A stretch of DNA of 10,721 nucleotides. Source: Myxococcales bacterium. GTDB lineage: Bacteria; Myxococcota; Polyangia; HGW-17; SLPX01. Each line of letters starts with the position of its first letter. Position 1 is the stretch's first letter. Shown here piece after piece: positions 1 to 5,304 of this stretch. Made by a program: the position numbers and the translations under genes. The stretch spans positions 1 through 10,721 of the forward strand of contig SLPX01000420.1 of the NCBI GenBank assembly GCA_007131745.1, written 5' to 3'. The notes under the pieces were generated by a model that ran no database searches, was not told the origin of the DNA, and saw only the letters and a program-made list of their open reading frames with translations.

Positions 1-252
1 CAGTGATGATCGGACGAGCCTGTTTATATACGGCAGCGTCCAAACCGCGGAGCGTAACGATGGCGAGGCCGTGTTTTCGCAGGCTCCGGAAACGCCGGAC
101 GTCGCCGTTTGAAGCTCCCCCTTCGGGGAGCATCGTCGGCGACTCGGCCAAATCCCTTCAGCCCTTCGGGCAGCGGTCTTCTGACGCACGGCTTATTCCG
201 AACCTGCTTCAACTTTTGGCCTCGGCAGATAAGCCTTTTTTTCGGCTCGTCC
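1..252. repeat. Dispersed hairpin-bearing repeat, copy 1 (long form)
   Basis: The segment bounded by GGACGAGCC (12-20) and its reverse complement GGCTCGTCC (244-252) resembles an element with 9-bp terminal inverted repeats. Its first ~48 bases (1-48) recur with few mismatches at 262-309 and, more diverged, at 10632-10672. Inside it, 114-131 forms a perfect 7-bp stem (GCTCCCC/GGGGAGC) with a 4-nt loop, and 161-171 can form a small stem around TTCG. Copy 3 has a related but different stem at the matching place. No protein-coding signal is convincing: both long ORFs here lie in repeat sequence and lack similarity to anything I recognise. It may be a REP/BIME-like or MITE-like intergenic element; mobility is not shown. 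Confidence 0.6.
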
Positions 253-261
253 TGTTTACTG

Positions 262-321
262 CAGTGATGATCGGACGAGCCTGTTTGTATATGGCAGCGT
301 CCAAATCGCCGGACGCCTTGT
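262..321. repeat. Dispersed repeat, copy 2 (truncated)
   Basis: Positions 262-286 repeat positions 1-25 exactly (a direct repeat at a 261-bp offset), and the match continues with a few substitutions to about 309. The following GACGCCTTGT (312-321) resembles copy 3 (GAGCGCCTTGT) better than copy 1. The hairpin and the right end GGCTCGTCC are missing, so this copy is cut off. The left end of copy 2 (273-281) is also complementary to the right end of copy 1 (244-252), which allows a 9-bp stem with a 20-nt loop across the junction. Confidence 0.6.
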
Positions 322-533
322 GTAAGTTTAACCGTTCGACATGGTGGAGAGAAAAGGGGATACGATCCAACACTGGTGGGTGATCCGGGGATCAAAAAAA
401 TGAAAAAATCGAGAAAGAGAAAATCGAGGAATTCGTATAATAGCTGTGTTCCATTGTTAAATATACTTGTTTCCGGATGTTTTGTTTGTTTCGATGGCAG
501 GTTGATAAATGTAGTTTTGCAAGAAAGTAAGTG

Positions 534-561
534 TTGACAGGGAAACGGTTGAGAATAGAAT
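534..561 (+). promoter_or_regulatory. Sigma70-type promoter of the Tyr/Asp peptide operon
   Basis: TTGACA (534-539) matches the -35 consensus fully. TAGAAT (556-561) matches the -10 consensus at five of six positions, with a 16-bp spacer. Transcription would start near 568, giving a leader of about 75 nt ahead of the 645 start. It lies in an AT-rich 250-bp intergenic stretch that holds no other feature except an isolated TATAAT at 436-441 without a matching -35. Confidence 0.65.
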
Positions 562-632
562 CAAGAGAATGAACAACATATTTCGCCCTCCGGGAAAAGA
601 TAACAACGACTCTGAAATTAAAGAAGAAAATT

Positions 633-638
633 GGAGGT
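633..638 (+). promoter_or_regulatory. Strong Shine-Dalgarno of the Tyr/Asp precursor gene
   Basis: GGAGGT lies six bases before the ATG at 645. It is the best ribosome binding site I saw in the window and fixes the start of this otherwise unrecognisable low-complexity gene. A stronger site here than on the downstream maturase fits a substrate made in excess over its enzyme. Confidence 0.8.
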
Positions 639-644
639 AACAGT

Positions 645-980
645 ATGAAACGCCGTGAATTTATTCAGAAACTTGGTGGATTTTCAGCAATCGTAGGCGG
701 CATGGCGGTATTCGGCTCGGCCGGCGGTTGCTATGGCGACTATGGTGACTATTACGATTATTGGGACAGCTACGGTGACTATGCCGACATTTACGGTGAC
801 TATGCCGACATTTACGGTGACTACGCCGACGGCTACTTTGACTACTGGGATGACTGCTGCTATTGCGACGGAGTAGGCGGATACTGCGATTATGATGACG
901 GCTACTATGCAGACGGTTACTATCCGGATTATGGAGACTTCTCCTATTTCGACGGCTGTTATGTAGATTGTGAGTGGTAG
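645..980 (+). CDS. Tyr-x-Asp repeat peptide with twin-arginine-type leader; probable radical SAM-modified RiPP precursor
   Basis: This 111-residue protein has two parts. Residues 1-28 read as an export leader: RREFIQK (3-9) fits the twin-arginine motif and is followed by a Gly/Ala-rich hydrophobic stretch. It ends AGGC with Cys29, a poor but possible lipobox. Residues 30-108 are almost wholly Tyr-x-Asp triads. I count 20, starting at Tyr 30, 33, 36, 39, 43, 46, 50, 53, 57, 60, 64, 67, 73, 80, 83, 88, 93, 96, 101 and 106; only three tyrosines lie outside them. Seven Cys are present (29, 71, 72, 74, 81, 105, 109), and the protein ends in Trp. The gene directly precedes a radical SAM/SPASM gene on the same strand, the usual layout for a RiPP precursor and its maturase. 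Triads of aromatic-x-residue are the known targets of three-residue cyclophane-forming enzymes; extending that to YxD here is inference. It could instead be an unmodified structural or metal-binding protein. I do not recognise a named family. Confidence 0.8.
   Translation: MKRREFIQKLGGFSAIVGGMAVFGSAGGCYGDYGDYYDYWDSYGDYADIYGDYADIYGDYADGYFDYWDDCCYCDGVGGYCDYDDGYYADGYYPDYGDFSYFDGCYVDCEW
771..833 (+). repeat. 21-bp tandem repeat inside the precursor gene (3 units)
   Basis: Two identical 21-bp units (771-791 and 792-812) are followed by a third (813-833) that differs near its middle (TAT to TAC) and in its last codon. Each unit encodes YGDYADI (the last YGDYADG), that is, two Tyr-x-Asp triads plus a spacer residue. 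The near-identity at DNA level points to recent duplication by slippage, so the number of triads probably varies between strains. Confidence 0.85.
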
Positions 981-1043
981 TCCGACCGATTTCACAAAGT
1001 TGATTCAGTCTCCTTAAACAAGTTCTTTCGAACAAATCCGAAG

Positions 1044-1078
1044 CCCCTTTCTGTTGGATGATTTCCAACAGAAAGGGG
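1044..1078 (+). promoter_or_regulatory. Perfect 14-bp intercistronic hairpin between precursor and maturase
   Basis: Positions 1044-1057 (CCCCTTTCTGTTGG) are exactly complementary to 1065-1078, with a 7-nt loop (1058-1064). No T-run follows on either strand, so it is not a standard intrinsic terminator. It sits 63 bases after the precursor stop and ends two bases before the GAGG ribosome binding site of the maturase (1081-1084). A stem here can stabilise the upstream precursor mRNA against 3' decay, partly attenuate read-through, or limit translation of the next gene, all of which would give more substrate than enzyme. Confidence 0.75.
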
Positions 1079-1091
1079 TCGAGGTGTTTCC

Positions 1092-2276
1092 GTGCTTTTT
1101 GTTATCAAACCCACTGCAGCCTGCAACGGGGCCTGCATTTATTGCAGTGCTTACAAGCACCATCCCGACGAATTGGGCGGGATGAGCATTGAGCAAACCG
1201 AATCCATTCTGCTCAAGATAGAGGAATTCATCGTAGGTAGGGGAAGGAAAAAAAACCAGGGCCATGTATCCATCTTGTGGCACGGGGGTGAACCTCTGAT
1301 CATGGGCCTCGATTATTACAAGGCCGTGGATCGGATCAGCAAGGATATCCAGGAACGGACCGGGGTTTCCATCAGGCACATGATGCAGTCCAATATAACC
1401 CTGGTGACTCCTGAGTTTGCAGAGTTTTTGAAAGATTTTCTTGAACAATCACGACTGGGCTCGTCTTACGATCCTATTGAAAACATCAGACTGCTCAAGG
1501 AAGGCCGCTCTTACGAAGAAGAGTGGAAAAAAGGTCAGGCGATTCTGAAGGAAGCGGGCGTCGGAGTGGGAGTCGTCTACGTTGTTCACCGGGAGTCGCT
1601 GGGGAAGGCACATGAGATTTACCACGGTCTTAAAGACCTGGGTCTTGACGGGGGAATGCGGTTCAACCCGCTCTATTCAGCGGGGTTGGCGCGTGATAAC
1701 CGGGATTTGCACTTGACCCCCAAAGAATGGGGCGGGTTTCTGCTGGACATGTGGAAGGTTTGGAACGAAGACGGTAGAACACTCAGGGTGGATCCGCTGC
1801 GTTCATGGGATGACATGGCACATGGAAGATCGGTCAGAATCGTGTGCGCGTTTTCAGGGAAATGCACCTTTAATTTCACGGGCATCAAAGCAGATGGAAC
1901 CGTATACAGCTGCGGTCGATCCATGGATGACAACCTGATGCCGTTTGGAAATATTTTCGAGCAACCTCTTGAGGAGATTCTTAATTCACGGGCGCGGAAA
2001 TCTTATCTGAATCGAAAAGAATGGTTGTTGCACGGCGAATGCGCGGGGTGCAGGTGGTGGAGCTTCTGCCACGGAGGCTGCCCGAACGACGCTCACCTGG
2101 AACACGGAGACATGCTGAGGAAGACTTTCTGGTGCGAGGGGCGAAAGATTTTCCTGGATGAAGCTTTCGGCAAGGATGGAAAAGTAGTCTTACCGCCCGA
2201 ACCCGGGAATACCGAAGGTCTGTTCGATGAACCTGTAAGGCACGGCCCTAAGAGCGGTCGAAAGAGAGAAGCCTGA
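1092..2276 (+). CDS. Radical SAM/SPASM peptide maturase
   Basis: This 394-residue enzyme probably modifies the peptide encoded just upstream. The S-adenosylmethionine-cleaving [4Fe-4S] site is Cys11, Cys15 and Cys18 (CNGACIYC, CX3CX2C), followed by the SAM-binding WHGGEP (63-68). The C-terminal SPASM domain is textbook: C258-X10-G269-X4-C274, then C317-X2-C320-X5-C326-X3-C330 and C348, enough for two auxiliary Fe-S clusters; Cys252 is extra. Such domains mark enzymes acting on ribosomal peptides or proteins (PqqE, anSME, sactipeptide and triceptide maturases). The GTG start at 1092 has GAGG seven bases upstream. It leaves only ten residues before the cluster motif, so no N-terminal peptide-recognition (RRE) domain is fused; leader recognition must lie within the enzyme or in a partner. 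The stop lies three bases before the next gene, so the two are probably translationally coupled. Class is confident; the chemistry (cyclophane, thioether or other) is not decided by sequence. Confidence 0.9.
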   Translation: MLFVIKPTAACNGACIYCSAYKHHPDELGGMSIEQTESILLKIEEFIVGRGRKKNQGHVSILWHGGEPLIMGLDYYKAVDRISKDIQERTGVSIRHMMQSNITLVTPEFAEFLKDFLEQSRLGSSYDPIENIRLLKEGRSYEEEWKKGQAILKEAGVGVGVVYVVHRESLGKAHEIYHGLKDLGLDGGMRFNPLYSAGLARDNRDLHLTPKEWGGFLLDMWKVWNEDGRTLRVDPLRSWDDMAHGRSVRIVCAFSGKCTFNFTGIKADGTVYSCGRSMDDNLMPFGNIFEQPLEEILNSRARKSYLNRKEWLLHGECAGCRWWSFCHGGCPNDAHLEHGDMLRKTFWCEGRKIFLDEAFGKDGKVVLPPEPGNTEGLFDEPVRHGPKSGRKREA

Positions 2277-2279
2277 AAA

Positions 2280-3518
2280 ATGGTGCCTCATTTGATAGAT
2301 GTTTCATCGCTCGTGCAACCGAACAAGGATTGGTGCCAGGTTGCAATCAGGATTGAAAACGGGGAATCCGTAGTTGACGCCAAGGAATTGCGGAAAGTGT
2401 TGGATTCCTATTTCCGTGAGTTGGGCGTTCGCAGGATAAGATCTCGGTTTTCCAGCGAAATCATGGAAGAGCTTAGGAATCGCTCCGGATTCCGAGTTTT
2501 GCTTGAAGCCGGAGTGGATGATTTGCCCCTGCTTGATCCCGATCTTCCGGGGAAATGGGAAGACGAGCATCGCAATCTCTGGATTATTCCGGCTGAAGAT
2601 AGCCCTGACCGGATGTTGGATGTCGTTAAACAGGCTTCTTTGAAGGGATGGCCTGTACTTTTGCCGCCTGAATCAAGGATTTTCAGGGGTGGGAAAGATT
2701 TGATGCTTGGCTCACTGGAGCACTATCTTTTCGCCCCGGAATTGGTGGTGCCGGTTGAACCGTTTCATTCGATGCTGCGATCAAGTGTTCAGCGGATGGA
2801 AAACAGTGATCTTTGGCGGGTGTGGATGGCGCCCCCCCCGGACTATTTTTTCATTGACGGAAAGGGAAGGGTTTCCATCAGCCCTGAATGGATACAAAAA
2901 GGCCGGCTGTACGGCCGGGCGTCCGAGCCGATGGAAACGTGGCGTTCCAGTGATACATACATTGAGTTTCTTCGCTCCATCAGGAGTGTTCCGGATCCTG
3001 GCTCTTTATGCGCCCGGTGCGAACATGCCAGGATATGCCGAAAATTCTTTCTGACCTTGGACGAAGAGGCTGATTGTGAAACCTGGATGGAAGTTCTTGA
3101 AAGGATCAAGCTTGCTGCCAAGGTGATAATCGAGAGTAGAAGACCACCGGGAAGAACCCCCGACGGGAGGGGACAGCGAAGGCGGGAAGAAGGAAGGGGA
3201 AGACAGGGCGGAGGTGAAGAAGGACGAGGACGAGGACGAGGAAGAGGAAGACAGGGCGGAGGTGAAGAAGGACGAGGACGAGGAAGAGGAAGACAGGGCG
3301 GAGGTGAAGAAGGACGAGGGAGAGGAAGAGGAAGACAGGGTGGAGGTGAAGAAGGACGAGGACGAGGAAGAGGAAGACAGGGCGGAGGTGAAGAAGCGAG
3401 AGGAAGAGGAAGAGGAAGACAGGGTGGAGGTGAAGAAGGAAAAGGGAGAATGGGTGGCCGGACGGGGCCGCTCCCTGGAAGCGGGGGAAACCCTAATGGC
3501 GACCACGACAAGCGTTGA
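2280..3518 (+). CDS. Maturase-associated protein with partial SPASM-like Cys motif and Arg/Gly-rich repeat tail
   Basis: The 412-residue product starts three bases after the maturase stop, with a purine-rich AGAGAGAA upstream, so it belongs to the same operon. I do not recognise the family. Residues 1-285 look like a globular cytoplasmic domain without signal peptide or membrane segment. Near its end is C244-X2-C247-X5-C253, with another Cys at 266. This echoes the CX2CX5C core of the SPASM domain but lacks the CX3CX2C radical SAM motif, so it may be a degenerate maturase-like subunit or a Zn/Fe-S site. Given the maturase's short N-terminus, a peptide-recognition role is possible but unproven. 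From about residue 300 the protein dissolves into repeats of RGRGRQGGGEEG encoded by the 42-bp array at 3202-3450, in rare-looking AGA, CGA and GGA codons. The real C-terminus is uncertain: the array is also open in the next frame, which leads into the membrane protein. An eight-C run at 2832-2839 is a possible slippage site. Confidence 0.75.
   Translation: MVPHLIDVSSLVQPNKDWCQVAIRIENGESVVDAKELRKVLDSYFRELGVRRIRSRFSSEIMEELRNRSGFRVLLEAGVDDLPLLDPDLPGKWEDEHRNLWIIPAEDSPDRMLDVVKQASLKGWPVLLPPESRIFRGGKDLMLGSLEHYLFAPELVVPVEPFHSMLRSSVQRMENSDLWRVWMAPPPDYFFIDGKGRVSISPEWIQKGRLYGRASEPMETWRSSDTYIEFLRSIRSVPDPGSLCARCEHARICRKFFLTLDEEADCETWMEVLERIKLAAKVIIESRRPPGRTPDGRGQRRREEGRGRQGGGEEGRGRGRGRGRQGGGEEGRGRGRGRQGGGEEGRGRGRGRQGGGEEGRGRGRGRQGGGEEARGRGRGRQGGGEEGKGRMGGRTGPLPGSGGNPNGDHDKR
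3202..3450 (+). repeat. 42-bp tandem repeat array open in two forward frames
   Basis: Unit starts (GACAGGG) fall at 3202, 3250, 3292, 3334, 3376 and 3418, giving spacings of 48, 42, 42, 42 and 42 bp; the last unit is partial. All spacings are multiples of three, so each frame keeps its own periodic peptide. The frame of the gene starting at 2280 gives Arg/Gly-rich RGRGRQGGGEEG repeats. The frame of the downstream membrane protein gives acidic, lysine-containing EDRAEVKKDEDEEE repeats. The plus strand is almost all purine. Most differences between units are silent in the Arg/Gly frame (GGC/GGT, GGA/GGG, CGA/AGA), yet codon choice in the acidic frame (GAC, GAG, AAG, GTG) looks more normal. Confidence 0.85.
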
Positions 3519-4083
3519 AGTTGAGGGCGGGGAGGTTCGCGGGTCTGAACAGCCCAATGATTCGCGAAATCCTTGCGCTCGGGATTTTCCGTGGGGATCA
3601 TACAGCCTTGGTACTGCGCTCATCATAACTTGGTTTTACATGGCTTTTTTGCGGGCTTTTTACGGGGGCGTCATTCACCTGACAAGTTTGTTCGGTTGTA
3701 CGGTTTCGGCTGTTTTGCTTTTCGTGTATGGGGTGATCATGTTTGCAGCCGGAGTGGGATTGCTCACGGGCAGGCCGGCTGCGATAAAAGCAGGGATTGC
3801 GGGTTTGCTGATATCGGGGACCGGACATCTTGTTTTTGTCTGGGTCAACCGGCAAGAGTCGGTTTGGCTCGAGACCATAGCAGGTGTAGCCGCGGTTTTT
3901 TTCGGCCTGCGCTATCTCATTTCGGAAAATACTTCTGAGCTTGTTTTGCAGCCCGAGTCCGACTTGCCCACACATATCAAGGTGTTACAGGCCTCGCTGG
4001 CCGGTTTCGGTTTTATCTGTCTGGCTGCCGTCATTTTGACGATGTGGGAGCCCTACGGACAGGCTCCTTTGGGAGCGCCTTAG
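3496..4083 (+). CDS. Five-helix integral membrane protein of the peptide operon
   Basis: From the ATG at 3496, which has GGGGGAAA a few bases upstream, the product is 195 residues and overlaps the previous gene by 23 bp. This suggests coupled translation. After a polar N-terminus of about 35 residues come five hydrophobic segments, in order around LGTALIITWFYMAFL, TVSAVLLFVYGVIMFAAGVG, IAGLLISGTGHLVFVWV, IAGVAAVFFGLRYLI and LAGFGFICLAAVILTMW. I recognise no family and see no catalytic motif (no protease HExxH, no ABC motif). Its place as last gene of the precursor-maturase operon allows a role in export, anchoring or immunity, which is inference. The same frame is open back to 3130, through the tandem array, with a GTG at 3214. 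A longer form of 289 residues with an acidic/lysine repeat domain in front of the membrane part is therefore possible, as is a fusion to the previous gene by +1 frameshift. The helices are clear; the start is not. Confidence 0.65.
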   Translation: MATTTSVEVEGGEVRGSEQPNDSRNPCARDFPWGSYSLGTALIITWFYMAFLRAFYGGVIHLTSLFGCTVSAVLLFVYGVIMFAAGVGLLTGRPAAIKAGIAGLLISGTGHLVFVWVNRQESVWLETIAGVAAVFFGLRYLISENTSELVLQPESDLPTHIKVLQASLAGFGFICLAAVILTMWEPYGQAPLGAP

Positions 4084-4093
4084 GGAAAGAGTT

Positions 4094-5296
4094 TCAATAG
4101 TTTTTAAAGTATTCCAGAAAGGATTCATACACCCCTTTCGGCAAACGCAACTCGGTGATGACCTGGTCTTTGTTTCTTTCAAAAACAATTGTGTTCAGAG
4201 ACTTCGACAGGCCCGTAACCCTGGACCAGTACTTCAGCCTGAATTCATCAAGGTAACGTTTCGCCCTGAAAATGAATCGCTTTGCGCTTCTGGGGGAGTC
4301 CAGTTGCATGAACCAGCGGAGATAGAGATCCGAATCCAGGATCGACAATGTAAAACCTCCTTCCCGAGCGACTCCGCCGCCCGGCGTCTTCAATCCTGAG
4401 GCCGGTATATGCTCCGGATTCGAAACCATCGCGAAAAAAGTGTCACCCGGTCCGTCTTCGAGCATTTTTTCCAAGGTCTTGAAACTCGAGGTTGACTTTG
4501 CAGAGACATCCGTGCGCCCCACGAGCAGGCCCAGGAGATTCGCCATCGGCCGGCGGAATGCAGCCAGCAACAAGCCCCTTCCCGGCAATGTCAGGGAATA
4601 GCCCGCGTCTTTGTGATAGATTCTGTGGCCGAGGATGATATTGGCTGTAAGCGCCCCGGAACTGCTGAAAAGGCGTAGGGTTCTCCGTCGATCCTGATCG
4701 ATCTCCGCTGCAACGCAATAGGGGTTTTTCATTGCGCTTTTCCAGCCTTTGACAGCGTAACCCAGTTTGTGTACGCCGAAAACCGATGAAGATCCTTTGT
4801 CAAAGGCAAAGCTTATTCTCCTTGTTTTATTGATGTCTATGCCCAGATGCGCAATTTTCTCTGCAATCCAGGGAAATTGTTTTCCGCGCAAAACAGGGAG
4901 AAGCCATTTGATTTTCCGGATATTTTCGAGGTCCACGTACGCGTAAACGAGACTGTCCGCCGGCAAGTACCGAAAGAGATTATTTTCGGTTCCATCCAGC
5001 GGCTCGACCTCACCGGATGCATCATCCAAAAGAACTTCATCATTCTTTTCATGCGCGTTTGGAGATTCCGGAGGATCATCCAAGGCCGGGTATCTTAAAT
5101 CGTGAACTTTTGTCAGGTCGTCTTCGTAAACAGCCCTATCGGTTTTGTGCGAAGAAAAGCTATGTTTCCGGGACTCGGGTTTGTAGGTCACTGCTGCGAA
5201 CCAGTAACCAAACGCGGCCAGGCCGAATAGAACTACAATGGAAAAGCCGATTCGGAAGCGGGAAAAGCGAATATTAGTTTGCCTGTTATTGGACAT
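4094..5296 (-). CDS. Single-pass periplasmic protein of unknown function
   Basis: This 400-residue protein has one N-terminal hydrophobic segment (about 16-35) preceded by Arg-rich residues, giving a cytoplasmic N-terminus and a large periplasmic domain. A polar, acidic linker (about 40-105) leads to a folded part that opens with RYLPADSLVYAYVDLENIRK (109-128). That phrase resembles the start of DUF3352-type bacterial proteins, but the match is from memory and weak. No enzyme motif is evident. The start lies eight bases after the permease stop, with GAAGG five bases upstream of the ATG, so it is the third gene of the ABC transporter operon and may be an accessory to uptake. Its end faces the membrane protein of the peptide operon with only ten bases between the stops, and I see no hairpin terminator there. 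Confidence 0.75.
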   Translation of the reverse strand: MSNNRQTNIRFSRFRIGFSIVVLFGLAAFGYWFAAVTYKPESRKHSFSSHKTDRAVYEDDLTKVHDLRYPALDDPPESPNAHEKNDEVLLDDASGEVEPLDGTENNLFRYLPADSLVYAYVDLENIRKIKWLLPVLRGKQFPWIAEKIAHLGIDINKTRRISFAFDKGSSSVFGVHKLGYAVKGWKSAMKNPYCVAAEIDQDRRRTLRLFSSSGALTANIILGHRIYHKDAGYSLTLPGRGLLLAAFRRPMANLLGLLVGRTDVSAKSTSSFKTLEKMLEDGPGDTFFAMVSNPEHIPASGLKTPGGGVAREGGFTLSILDSDLYLRWFMQLDSPRSAKRFIFRAKRYLDEFRLKYWSRVTGLSKSLNTIVFERNKDQVITELRLPKGVYESFLEYFKNY

Positions 5297-5304
5297 GAAG
5301 CCCT

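Noticed and set aside
1..310. CRISPR-like direct repeats
   Set aside because: Only two near copies 261 bp apart in this stretch, with no regular short spacers and no cas genes.
3..395. Long ORFs on both strands in the left edge
   Set aside because: They lie across the dispersed repeat copies, have no ribosome binding site or recognisable protein content, and overlap each other fully.
436..441. TATAAT as a second promoter of the peptide operon
   Set aside because: There is no -35-like sequence at the right distance upstream, while a nearly ideal promoter lies closer to the gene.
661..1068. Minus-strand ORFs opposite the Tyr/Asp gene (Arg/Ser/His-rich and Val/Ile-rich)
   Set aside because: Their composition is the mechanical consequence of the Tyr/Asp codon repeat; the plus-strand gene has a promoter, a strong ribosome binding site and a sensible leader.
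1044..1078. Hairpin as a rho-independent terminator
   Set aside because: No T-run follows the stem on either strand, and the maturase gene starts 14 bases later on the same strand.
2843..3626. Minus-strand Pro/Leu- and Ser-rich ORFs over the 42-bp array
   Set aside because: They are shadows of the polypurine repeat and oppose two plus-strand genes with better context.
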